64,000 nt of DNA from the NCBI GenBank assembly GCA_023014365.1, contig JAEBUN010000048.1:186001-250000 (forward strand), given 5' to 3'. This document shows, piece after piece, positions 12,672 through 31,769 of this stretch; within the stretch, counting starts at the first letter, position 1, and each line of letters opens with the position of its first letter. The notes under the pieces are model-generated. The model made no database searches and was not told the DNA's origin. It saw only the letters and a list, made by a program, of their open reading frames with translations. The stretch comes from Lepiota brunneoincarnata (taxonomy: Eukaryota; Basidiomycota; Agaricomycetes; Agaricales; Agaricaceae). A program made the translations under genes and the position numbers.

Positions 12672-12748
12672 AAAAGGAAAATCGCGGTTGGAGTTAGTAA
12701 ATACATGCACACACACACATAATTTCTAACTCATCACCGACAACCACA
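12672..12748. promoter_or_regulatory. Compact bidirectional promoter between the EZH2-like gene and Brr2
   Basis: Only 77 bp separate the two start codons, so core promoters and 5' UTRs of both genes must overlap. The interval contains a short CA dinucleotide run near 12705-12719 and no clear TATA box for Brr2. Confidence 0.55.
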
Positions 12749-20080
<7,332 letters not shown>

Positions 20081-20569
20081 TCAGTTCGGTATCTTGTTAT
20101 TGTGCATGTTTGTTAATTGTATTTTAGCTATCATATTATTTTGCGCATTCAGATATGTACCCAAATCTTATCCAAGACAACTGGACTACCTGTAAGATAC
20201 TGAGTTGCCAGTTCGCTGCTGTCATGGTTGTGCACCCCGCACCCTTACCACCCTAGGTTAGAGTTCCTTTGAATCTCACCCTCATCGCAGCCTCAGGGGT
20301 TTGTTAAGGCAAGGACGAGATGGTGGATGTATTGCTTCCACAGAAATGACAGCCAACAAATCATCGGAGGTAGGAAGATCACAAGGGTAATTTACATTCA
20401 AGGCTGAGAAAAGCTATCTGGATCTGTGCTATAAGGTTACAAAGTCAATGGCTCTCTGATATACGCTTTGAGAGGGGGATTGAAACGTCATATGCCATAA
20501 CGCACGAAAGGCAACTAACAATCACCTTGAAATAAATCCTGGCTTAGCTCTCGTAACTCCTCCACGGCT
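20081..20569. other. Intergenic, nothing recognised
   Basis: About 490 bp between the Brr2 stop and the end of the TPR remnant; presumably the Brr2 3' UTR. No RNA gene or repeat identified. Confidence 0.35.
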
Positions 20570-21985
20570 TCATACAATGCACGCGCAGCCTTGTTCGCTG
20601 TTAGGTTCCTCTTCAGAAAGGAGCCTCTCGTAAACTCTCCTAGCAACAACAAAATCTGGATGCGATCGGATCTTCACGAGTACATCCCGTTTCTCCGCGA
20701 GACGATGATGGTGCTGAGTTTCGTCCTTGAGAGAGGTCACATCGGAGGACGAATCCATTGGCTGTTCTCGAATGAGTGCGCTCTGAAGTTCGTGTGAGAC
20801 CCGCACAAACTCTGCACAGAAATCCGGGTGTGCTCGTTGGATATCAGTGACGGAAGCGCGGAGGCTGAGCAATTGGTTCCAGATGACTGAACGCCCTTGT
20901 TCAAGCCACTCGAGCGCAAGATCCGGCTTTCCGGCATGAAGGGCGAATGCAACAGCCTCCCTCGGAAGGGAGCTCGAGGAGTTGAGAATGGCGTGTGGCA
21001 ATGGGATCTCCCATCCAGGCGATTTGCGGAAGGAGATCGATGATTCGGCGAATGCAACCTCGGCGGAATATGGGTCACGACTGGCTGTTAGGCGAGCCCA
21101 TTGGTGACACGTGATGGCTTGGATTAACGATGGGCCAGATCTTGAAGTCGCAGCCGACCGTAAATGTGAAATTGCTTCGTCCAAGTCACTACAGCCTGGT
21201 ATGATCGTAACGACTCTTAAAGATGCTTCCGAGGTTGTTGAACCACAGTGTTTTGTTGGGATGCCCGTCTGGGGTTAGCAATAGTGCGTGTCCTATCCTC
21301 TTGATTGCTTCCTCAATGTCGTTCAGCACCCCTGTATGCTGAAACCGAATTTTGAAAAGAATCCCAAGGTTACCGAGCCGCATTGATTTGTCAGGGGTAT
21401 CCGTCTGGAGCGAGCAACACTGCTTGCTGTACATTCTTGATCGCCTCTTCAATGTCGCTATATGTTCCTGTATGCTGGGGCCGGTATTTGAAAGAACACC
21501 CGAGATTATTAAGGGCCATTGGTTTGTCAGGATGTCCATCTGGGGTAAGCAATGCTTTTTGTTGATGATTCCCCATTGCCTCCTCAAGGTTGCCGATCCA
21601 CCTTGTTTTGTCGGGATGTCCATCTGGGGCGAGTGATATGGCTAGCCGGTAATTGCTGATTGCTTCCTTGAGATCACTGAGGACTCCTGTGCGATTAAAC
21701 TGAGGTTGGAAAGAATTGCCGAGGTTATTGAGCAGCCACGTTTTGTCAAAATGGTCATCTGGGGTGAGCAACAATGGCTGCTGTAGATCCTTGATTGGTT
21801 GCTAAGGTCGCTGAGTACTCCCGTGCGCTTAAACAGACTTGTGAAGGAACCCCCGAGGTCATTGAGCCTCTGTGCTTTGTCGGGATGGCTATCTGGGGTG
21901 AGTGACGCTGCTCGTTAGTAATTCTTGAATGTCTCCTCGAGGGCAGTTGGTGATGCGAGCACGACGGCGTCCGTCTGTCGTTGAG
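20570..21985 (-). pseudogene. Degenerate TPR-repeat gene of the TPR-CHAT type, CHAT domain missing
   Basis: Minus-strand fragments in shifting frames contain at least five copies of a TPR-like unit with core LTPDGHPDK, then a LNNLG-type helix and an EEAI-type helix (21189-21985). Downstream (21184-20570) is the helical linker typical of basidiomycete TPR-CHAT proteins (AFALHAGKPDLALEWLEQGR, SVIWNQLL). The frame breaks between repeats, and the sequence ends shortly after YERLLSEEE with no caspase-like CHAT peptidase domain after it. Intact relatives are large proteins in which the CHAT domain follows this linker. I infer a 3'-truncated pseudogene. A short in-frame tail (AVEELRELSQDLFQ) is reachable only through another frameshift. 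Confidence 0.65.
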
Positions 21986-23900
21986 GCTTCAACTCAGATT
22001 CTGTGGATAGTACAGTGAAACAGATGCAAAACAAGCGATTTGAATAAGACCGCTCAACGCGTGGATTTGAGACGATATGAGATGACCATGGGATGTAGAC
22101 TAAACAAATTCAGATAGCTGAGACGTCGAGGTGGAGCGAAAAGAAGCGAAACGAAGCGAAAGAGAGAGAAAGAAAGAGAGAGACTTTGAATATGAGTTAA
22201 AATTGTTGTTAACTGAAGTTCCTACTGAGAACATACAGGTTATATACTCTAGGGACTGTGGAGCTCGTGTATGCTCTGGAAAATTCACAGAGAACATTAA
22301 AGAAACAAGTGGAGAAGGAACAAAGATGAGGATAAAAGAAAACCCAAGAAAATTGGAAATTACTAACTACCATTCATTTAGAATGTCCTAATTTTCCATC
22401 ATATACCACGGGCGGTGTTCAAGTTCATTTCCGAGGGGTTGAGAGAGGAGAGTCGAGTCAGGAAAGCGGGAGGGGGATATTGTCGATCCGGGGTATTTTG
22501 ATCCGAAACTAGATATTTCCTTTTTGGGAACTAGTCGTGCTGATATTTGTCGATGTTCGTCCAAGATCGTTATGGAGAGGTGGTTTGCTCGGTTTCCATG
22601 GGCAGCCGGGTGACCACCTCTACATTAGACACTTGGAAGAGTCTCAGCACTTGCCTAGATAGTTGCAGGGTAGGGGTTCCGAGCGAAAATTTAACAGCGA
22701 ACTCTAAGAGTAGCCCTATTGTGGAATGGACCCGGAAAGGAGTGAACGAACTATAACCCACGAGATGTAAGCAAGGGTCTTGGGGTCGGGGCGAGGCCTC
22801 AGATTCCTGGGGAAGCCCGGAACTTATGTATCCCTCTTCTCGCTCTGTTGCTTCCTTGTGATATTGCTCACTCGTGGACAGGAGCCACGCTGATTTGATC
22901 TGGCCGGATATCCGACCCAGAGCAGGCATAACTTCAGAGCAACCGCATATATCATGACACTGAGGTCAATCAGGGTCTACCTCCGCCGTGGCTTGACTCT
23001 AGTTTGTCGTCTCGGTGCCGCTAAAGTACCGGATACTGAAATGTACTGTGGAGGTGGGCGAGTGGCTACTCATGTAGTGGCCACCACCCGCCACTCCTCG
23101 TGCTGTGACGAACCCGGAAAGGGGGCATCACCATTTTGACAACTTTCCCCGTTCCGTTTGCAGCCTCAGATGTTCCTATATAGGGAAATGTTCTTTCCAT
23201 CGCTATTCCTCCCCCTGAGTGCGATCATAGGCTCAATTTTCTCCTCTCTTATGGGATCTTCTATGCCTCGCAAACCATTTCTTTTGTCCCCCCCCCCTTT
23301 CCCCCGTCCACGTAGCCGTAAAATACCAAAATTCCCCCAACCCCCAGATCCATCCTAGCTCCCAATACCTCGCATCTGCCTATCTCTTCTCGGGCATGGG
23401 AAAGAGTCGTCTATTGTAGCAACACTGTACACAAAGAACAGGTTTCGGAGACCCGTTATCCAGTCAATATACGACCCAGTCTCTCGTCTCTACCTCTTTC
23501 TCAATCTCTCTCTTCTCGTCAGTCAGGCTACACGGTTTCTGAAGCCCAGTGACCGTTCCGTCGGTTTTCGTTCCAACGTGTTTCGCTTGTAGAAGAGTCT
23601 GTTACTCTTCAAGCTTCAGTACTAGTCAGGTGGCTTGGCTAGCGTAGAATTTCAAGTTGCCTGTCCACCGGCCTCGTTGTCCCCGTCCTGTTTGTAGGGC
23701 GTTTTGGCACTAGAAGCAATATAGCTCTTTGTTTGTGCTTCCGTGCATAAGCGCCACGTCCAGAAGATGCGAGAGACATTACCGCCACCCCCGGAGCCAC
23801 AACGGCTAAAGGCGAATCCAGCCCAAGTTGGTTGAGGCCAGAGTTGGGTAGGGCCTACATACAAAGAATAGCCTGAATTAATGCTCCCACAACGTAAAGA
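21986..23900. other. Intergenic, including a purine-rich low-complexity tract
   Basis: No recognised gene. A GA-rich stretch at about 22130-22185 repeats gaagcgaaa and gagagaaag units. The rest holds short ORFs without recognisable homology; a pyrimidine-rich, poly-C-containing stretch lies at 23285-23345. Confidence 0.35.
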
Positions 23901-24083
23901 ATGAAGTCCGTTCGGGCTCTTTTCGTTTTGTTTGCACTTCTACCACGATTATCGCCATACCCGCCCCCGATGCCTCAGGAAGACTGTGATCATAATTGGT
24001 GCAACCTCGACTGCTCATTTACTTTGGGTCACATCGGCGGTGAAAGCATCGGTACGTGTTTTCAATGTTGCGTGAATCAGTGA
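23901..24083 (+). CDS. Possible small secreted cysteine-rich protein
   Basis: A 60-residue ORF starts with a good signal-peptide-like segment (MKSVRALFVLFALLPRLSP). The mature part has six cysteines in the order C-x4-C-x3-C-x14-C-x2-C-C, with a GG before the fourth. Size, leader and even cysteine number resemble fungal small secreted proteins and loosely defensin-like knots, but I recognise no family. A donor-like gtacgt at about 24051 could extend it through an intron to 24249; that version would lose three of the cysteines. Only transcript evidence could decide. It lies 313 bp upstream of Sec31 on the same strand. Confidence 0.35.
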   Translation: MKSVRALFVLFALLPRLSPYPPPMPQEDCDHNWCNLDCSFTLGHIGGESIGTCFQCCVNQ

Positions 24084-24395
24084 GAGTGTTTACTGGGAAT
24101 CTGGGCATGAGCCTCATGTAGATGACATTTGTTGATGCTTCATCCTATAGGCGCCCAAATTGAATTCCCAGTGATATTTGTATATTCTTCAAGATCGAAT
24201 GACTCGTACACAGAACCTGATCCTGGGCAGTGCTTGTGGCGAAATTAGCGGACAGAAAGTAGGAGCAGAAATACTTTTTAGGTGTTCGCGATATAGTGAT
24301 GTCACGTGTTGTTAAGGGCCGGGTTGGTAGATGTGACGGAAAGGACGACGTGTCAGTGGAACTGGGATATTCATACTCATAACTCGACGCCTTTC

Positions 24396-27300
24396 ATGAA
24401 ACTCAAGGAAATACACAGGACTTCCACGTTTGCCTGGTCTCCAGAGGCTTCCTTGCCTCTGCTGGCTACAGGAACTGTCGCTGGCGCCCTCGACGAGTCG
24501 TTTAGCAACGAGAGCCAACTCGAAATATGGGCTCCTAATTTCCTTGACAAGGACGAATTCAGCCTGGGGGCTGATCCAAACCGCGGACCGAAGGGTTTTG
24601 TAACGGATACCGCTCGGTATGATGTTCTGATTATTACCGTCCACTAACACCCTCACCTTGCGGTCAGATTCAACCGTCTCGCGTGGGGCTATGTCGATCC
24701 CAGCCGGCCTCGTGGCGTTATTGCTGCTGGTCTCGAAAATGGAGAGCTTGCATTATGGGATCCCGCTAAAATTTTGGCTGGCTCCGAGTGCGCACGCTTT
24801 TCTTGCTCTTATTTCGGCTCCTGATCAGGTTTCAGTGCGACACAATCCTTGATCCTTCGCAACACGACGCATACAGGCCCTGTTCGTGGCCTAGATTTCA
24901 ACCCCATCCAAGGAAATTTGCTCGCATCTGGAGGCGTCAACGGGGAGGTATGCTTCTCAACCTGCGATGACCTGTTTCATCTCAGCTAAACTTTTGCTAG
25001 GTATACATCTGGGATCTCAAAGATCCAACCAAACCGTATACCCCTACGCCTGGTGCCCGTAGCCAGAAGCTTGACGAGATGACATCTGTTGCGTGGAATC
25101 AACAAGTCCAGTACGTTCTTGCTGGCGCGAGTAGCACTGGGTACACCATTGTTTGGGATCTGCGGGGGAAGCGTGAAGTCGTCGCGTTGGCCTATGGTGG
25201 AGGTGCTGGCACCCTTGCCGGACAGGTTGCTATGGGTGGGGGATTGGCTGTGGGGGGCAGGAGAGGTATGAGTGATATCGCCTGGCATCCTGATAATGTA
25301 TGTTCAGCTCCAATCCCCGGGAATCACTCTGACGCTTCGATTAGGCAACACGACTCGTCACTGCCTCGGAGGATGATTCATCTCCTATAATCATGGTCTG
25401 GGACCTTCGTAATGCTCGTGCCCCGGAGAAGGTCTGTTTGAACCCCCGAACAAGCTTCACTCGGATTGAGTTCTGTTGCAGATCCTTACTGGTCACGAGA
25501 AAGGCGTCCTTTCATTGTCATGGTGCAAACAAGATGCAGATTTACTGCTGTCTTGTGGTAAGGACAATCGAGCTTTGTGTTGGAACCCGCAAACCTCAGA
25601 GATCATCGGCGAGGTATGTTGATCAAATTTGCGTGTTTCTCATTTTGTTGATTATATTAGCTCCCTTCGCGAGATAACTGGGCGTTCCAAGTCGACTGGT
25701 GTCCTCGTAACCCAGATCTTCTGGCGACTGCCTTTTTTGACGGCACGATCGGAATTCACTCGATCCAGTCCACCAACGAGCTTTCAGCGGCTGACGACCG
25801 TTCTGCTGTCCCAAAGGCCGACGGTTCTGATATCTTCGATACTCCTGGTTTCTCCCGCGCGGCACAAGGTGGAACTCTATCCCTTAAGCAGCCCCCCAAG
25901 TGGCTTCGTCGTCCCGTATCCAGCTCATTCGGATTCGGTGGCAAGCTCATTACCGTCTCTAATCTCCCGTCTGCACAAGGCAAACATCAGAGTGGTGTTG
26001 TTCACATTCGCCATATTGTCACAGAGCAGGATCTGGTCGATCGGGCTACTGGTCTTCAAACTGCGGCTGAGGAGGAGTCCCTCAAGTTGTTCGCAGAGGG
26101 CAAATCGAATGACATTAAGGCCAACAATGAGGGGTGGAAAGCACTTCTCAGCTTGTTTAATGCCAACTCCAGAGATGAATTAGTGACCCTCCTCGGCTTT
26201 TCCAAAGCAGAAGTAGCTGCCCGTGTGGCAGAGGCAGTCGAAAACCTTAGGCTTCCCAGATCGCCCCTGGACGAAGATGCCACCGAAGAACGCACTCATG
26301 AACCTGTGGTCTCTTTTGCGGAGCCGGAAAGCGAAGAGCTTTCTGACGAAGATGGTGCTGGTGAAAAGACGCCGTCAGAAGTTAGTGCAAGTGCTATTTC
26401 TGACGCAGCTAGCGGACTTCGCGCGGACGGAGAATCAACGACAACAGTTCCCAGCCTTTTCGGCGATGACGTTGGGTTCGGCGCTCCTCAGCCCGATACT
26501 GGTGCTGATTTCTTCAGCACTGTTGCTGTCGCACGAAGCGATGGCGAACCACACCCTCTACACGTTCCCCATACCAACTATGGCATAGACTCTTCCGTTG
26601 CTGCCACTATAGGCTCAGGACCATCCTCTGTGACCTCTGAGCTTTCGAAAAACAACAGCTTCAAGATTTACCCTGCCGACGAATCAGAGACAGATCGTTT
26701 AGTAACAAAAGCCCTTGTCCTAGGAGACTTCGACTCAGCAGTTTCCCTTTGTCTGTCCTCCGAGCGGTACGCAGACGCAATTCTACTCGCTGTCCGCGGT
26801 GGGCAGGACCTCCTTAAGCGCACACAAAAGGCATACTTCGAACGTCGGACCACCGCTCTCCCTTATCTCCGGCTCTTCCAATCCATTGTCACTGATGATC
26901 TCGCCGATATCGTCCAAAATGCCGATTTGCAGGAATGGCAGGAAATATTTGTCGTGTTATGCACTTTTGCAAGCCCAGAAGAGTTCCCTGGCCTGGCAGA
27001 ACAGTTGGGCTCTCGTCTCGAATTCCAGTTCGCTGTCTCTAAGGACTCTGATGATTTCGAAAGCCATACAGAAGCAAGTGTGTATAGGAAGAATGCGACG
27101 CTCACTTACCTTGCTGCCGCTCGCCTCGAGAGACTTGTCCACATCTGGAGCGAGGAGTTATCTGAGGAAGAGAAGAGTCTGGTTGCAGGCGACAGTCACT
27201 CGGCTAGTTCATACTACTCAGCACACGCCCATGCATTACAGAGCTTCATCGAGAAGGTGACGGTATTCCGCTCGGCGACGAAGTACGAAGACGAAGACTT

Positions 27301-29185
27301 AATTCCTGCCGCAGTACCCTCAACCGTCGACACTGCGGCGGTCAGGACCTACAAGTTGGCCAGCCTGTATGATCGCTACTTCGAATACGCCAACTTTTTG
27401 TCGACCCAGGGACTAGTCAAGGAGGCATTGGCCTTCATCAAGCTAACTCCACCGGAATACAAAGGCTCAAGCGGTTCTGATCTAGCAGCTGAAAGAGAGA
27501 GAATCATTGCTGCTACCGGTTCTGCACCCGTTGCAAGCACTAGCCGGCCTGCAGTTGCTCCTGTAGCCGCTCAACCCCATCCACGGCAGAAACCATACGG
27601 ATACGCAACAGCCCAGGCCGCCCCTACCTCTTTGTCAGGACCTTATGGCTATGCGCAGCCTGCGGCTCCTGCTTCTGGACCTTATGCCCCCACAAATACC
27701 GGTGGGCATCCACTTTCAACAACAGCAGACCCCTATACTTCAGGCACCGGCGCGTATAATCCAAGTGCATCACTTACCCAACCCCCTCACCTCCGGGCCC
27801 AACCTAAGGCTACTGTCCCCCCGCCTCCACGACCTACAAATGGTCCTACTAGCACTGTCACCCCATCACAGCAGCCTAAGCAGCAGGACAATAGCGGTTG
27901 GAACGATGCCCCTGTCATTTCCCCAGCACGGACTCCTGCCAATGCCAACGTTGCCAAACCTGCGGCCATCGTCGCCCCATTCCCAAATGCTACCTCCTCC
28001 CCAACGGGATCCCCATATATTGGACAGGGAACCAACCTTCCTCCTCTCAGGCCGGGAAGTGTTCAGGGGCGTCAGCCGATACCTCCGCCTCCAGCCGGCC
28101 AGCGTATAGCCGGGCCCCCTCAACCACCGCATCCGGGATTGTCGCCTCACGTCCGACCACCTCCAACGAATGCTGGACCCCCTGGTGCCGCACCGACGAG
28201 GATGATGTCGCCAGGAGGTCAACAAACGCAATTGCCTCCTCGACAGCCAACACCATCGCAGTACGGTCCCCCCCCACGAGGCCCTGCCCCTGGACAAACA
28301 CCACCTCCATTTGCAAGGCCACCTCATGCCGGGCAACCGCCTTATACTCACATGGCACCCCCGCCACCAGGCCCCAGCCACCCAGGTGAATACGCCCCGC
28401 CGGCAGCTTCTGGGCATTACGCCCCTCCACCGGTCCCCCAGCAGCCAAGTCCTTACGCCCCTCCCCATCAGCAGCAAGGACCTGGGCCTTATGCGCCAGC
28501 GAGTGGACCTGTCCAACAACACCTGTCAGGACCTTACCCACCGCCACCAGGTAGTGGGTCATTGCAACCCCCACCACCAGCCGGAGGACCTCCTGGGGGC
28601 CCCCCCCGCGCAGGTTCTGCACCTGGAGCGGCGTCTGCCCCCGCGAAGGCTCAGCCCCCACCACCCAAGTATCGTATGTTGATTTGGTTCGCATTAGCTT
28701 CAGATATTGAGTGCTGACTCATCCCCATAATAACAGCTCCTGGGGACCGGAGCCATATTCCTGAATACGTGAGACCGGCGTACCAGGTTTTAAGTGAACA
28801 GCTAGAAAGGTTAAAACAAACGACACCAGTGAGTTTGCCATCGACATTGATGCCTAAAAACTTAGTTGAGCTGACTTTGTGGATGCCACAGCCTCAGCAA
28901 AAACGACTCGTTGAGGACCTTGAGCGACGTGTAAATCCGCTGTTTGATGCCTTGAACTGCGAGACCCTCTCGAAACCTGTTGTAGAGCAGCTGGTTGTCC
29001 TAACGAAAGGTTCGTCCCGATCTCATAGTTATTCAATCGTTGACTGATGAGTTACGATAGCCATGGCAGCACGTGATCGCCCCGCTGCGCTGGCAATCCA
29101 TGTCGACCTTCTCACCCGCGGATCGCAGACAGATGATATTGCGTTGTGGATGTCGGGCGTCAAGCAATTGATCATGCGGCTGTAA
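24396..29185 (+). CDS. SEC31: COPII outer-coat protein Sec31
   Basis: Sec31 with Sec13 forms the outer cage of COPII vesicles leaving the ER. The start [18 protein letters not shown] is family-typical and chosen over an upstream in-frame Met. An N-terminal WD40 propeller is spread over small exons from 24396 to about 25880 ([60 protein letters not shown]). A single large exon then holds the alpha-solenoid ([20 protein letters not shown]) and a long Pro/Gln/Gly-rich disordered segment (about 27500-28670) that normally binds Sec23. The C-terminal domain follows over three introns ([35 protein letters not shown]) and ends LIMRL. The coding order is complete and no frameshift is needed. The introns at 28673-28737 and 28830-28896 are inferred from frame and family fit. 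Confidence 0.93.
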
Positions 29186-30186
29186 AAAGTAGGGTAGTAC
29201 AGATTTCGATAGACTACACCCCCCTATACGATGTTTCTCGTAGACTTGATTTGATTGATAAATTGGATTTCATCGTTTCCTCTGCCTCGTGCCCCTGAGA
29301 TCAAGCCTACCTCGCGATACAAGTGAACTGTAGCGAATTGCAAATACCAAGCACATCATGCTCCTTCCTCTCGTACGCATTTAGATTGACTTAGCGGCCT
29401 CGAGCAGCTCATACACCCTCGTCAATTCGTCCCCCGCGTCACGTCCGTCATTCACTCCGCAGAGATCTATCTTTGGTGATCATGGCACAGGCGGAAACTG
29501 ACCGTTAGTCTCATGTCGTATGTAGCATTAGGGGAATTAATTGTGGAGAGCATGGTCGAGAAGCGGCACCCAAAGAACTGACAGCTTCTAAATAATCCAT
29601 ATTAGCCGTAATACCGAAACCATACGTAGATATTCATCTATTTCGAGATGTATTTTTTCCATCACGATAGCCAGGAAAAGGCCAGGCGTTGAGCTCGCAA
29701 GCTCACGTCGAGCCGTTTATCCTGACATACTACTTATGAAGCATGATGCACTCCACTCTTACCGCCCAGCGCTCCCAGCCGCCACCCCCCTGCTTACTCT
29801 CCCTGCCCAGAGTATGGTACTGAGTAAACCTTCATTCTCTAAATCCCCCAATATTTGCAAGATTTCCGCCTTTCCCCGGAAACCGGAAACCTAAAATTGC
29901 ACACGAATTGACACTGTTCCCCAAATGTACTCGTTCGGAATTCGAAAGGGAAAAGTGGTCCTTCCTACGTACATATCACACATTCCTAGTTATTTACACA
30001 CCACCATCGACTACTCCGTACTGACGTGATCCTCGTTCGAGAAGAAAAATGGTATACGAACATGGCTAACAAATCTATCTTGTAAGTTGTTACCGTCGTT
30101 GAGCCGCGGCGAAAGACATCAGTCCTTTGGTCAAGAGCGTACATCGGATTTACTTGCATATTGCCTTTGTTCTAATCATCCATGAA
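29186..30186. other. Intergenic, nothing recognised
   Basis: About 1 kb downstream of Sec31, presumably with its 3' UTR. No ORF, RNA gene or repeat that I can support. Confidence 0.35.
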
Positions 30187-31572
30187 TCAAGCTAGAGGAC
30201 GATGACCTGCTTGCGGGTCGGTGACAGGTTGAGGCACGGAATGTGCGAACTCATGAATGTAGAATGTACTATGATACAGTAAGCTCCAGGAACAGCCCAC
30301 AACTGGCCTTTGCGGATTTTGGCTAGCCTGCTTGCCGTATTTCCCCATTTCCCATCCACATAGGTAGTCCTTCCACAACTGTTGTTCCTTTCTCCTTCAT
30401 CTGCCGGGATTGGATCTGGTGTTTTCCCAGGATACATTGCAAAGGCCATTGCAAAATGATCGACATAGCCTTGACGGGCCAGTAGGTCTCAGCTTGCAAG
30501 ACTATGGATGGTATTTCTCCATCACTGTGACAAACTGACAATCCCGAAAAGCCCCATCTTGACACTTGAATTAGGGGAAAAGGTGTCTGGGCGATCTCTG
30601 ATTCGTCATGGGCACCTCGGACCATGAGGGTGCGTACCCGTTGCTATCGTTGTGCTGGGACGGCACCATTGACTTTTTGGCAGTTTTGACAGCTTCGGGA
30701 ATGCCATCGTAGCATTTGGTTGAACTTTTTGATTGGCGGTGATTGCTTGACAGACTGAAATCTCCCGGCACCTCCGACTCGACTAGTTCTCCCTGCCCAC
30801 CGGAGATATGGAACGCATATATAACGCATGGTGTCTAGTATTGGTCAATTATTTCCGGGCACACATGGGGACGTCGGGTTCTGTCTTGTGATTGTGGCAA
30901 TTTGACATTGTGTCGGACGGGGCGATCGGAACAATCGAAAAAGTGGTAGTTATGAACGTCGGAAAAGGGGTTACTCCATGTGTACACCACACTAGACTTG
31001 CGGCTCAATCGCGTCCAGTAATGAGGCCCCGGAATTGTACTTGGCAACGATGTGGGCATCTGTCAGTTGATAATCGAGTCGCATGCCATGGGTGCGTTGT
31101 GGTGACAAGTTGGTACTACTTAGAATTGTAATAGACATGATAAACTACGGTCCGCTTGCAGTTCTGGCCATCCGAACGGGCAACCAGGGGCGAGTAACAC
31201 GCCAATTATGTGGCCTGTGAAGGCTCGTTCAAGTCGGACGTGGCGGGTGCCCTGATGGGCGCTGTGTAGGAAAGTCGTCAGCTGTTCCTGTTCAGTTACT
31301 TGTCTGAGATCTGGGCCCTCAGATTTGACAATGAATACTACGTTATAAGTGAATCTGTTTTGTTGATTACATCTGCGATCCCCGCAAAGATGTACAGGAA
31401 GTGGGCGACGGTACTTGAATGCTGGCAGCAGTTTGATAAATGGGATTTGTTTGGCTTGGAGATAAAGAAAAAATAGATGTAGATGAGTTAGATTGTGGGA
31501 TACCGCTGAGCAAGGTTCGGAATGTAGCCTAGCCCCCTCAATTGGTTTGTGCCTTAGTGCGTATATGCACAA
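30187..31572 (-). CDS. Possible exons of an unrecognised gene
   Basis: Several minus-strand segments read like protein although I cannot join them with certainty. One (31150-31330) contains VKSEGPDLRQVTEQEQLTTF and GHIIGVLLAPGCPFGWPEL, and may splice (donor near 31159) to AHIVAKYNSGASLLDAIEPQ at about 31060-31000. Another (30187-30480) contains DHFAMAFAMYPGKTPDPIPA and KIRKGQLWAVPGAYCIIVHS. I recognise no family. The pieces could belong to one gene of basidiomycete-specific type, to two, or to a decayed gene. Exon limits given are those of the ORFs, not of a tested model. Confidence 0.25.
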
Positions 31573-31769
31573 TCTTGCAAATATAATACAACGGTCGTAT
31601 TTTGTTTGACATAGCCATAAGATTACGCAGGGGATGGGCCTAGACGGCGGAGTCTTTCAATTAAGATCGCGAAAATATACATTTTATAAAGTACAAGTAA
31701 AAAAACTACTATAATAATACACGAATATCCCAGGGAGAAACCACAAATGGCGATTATGCATGAGGGCAA

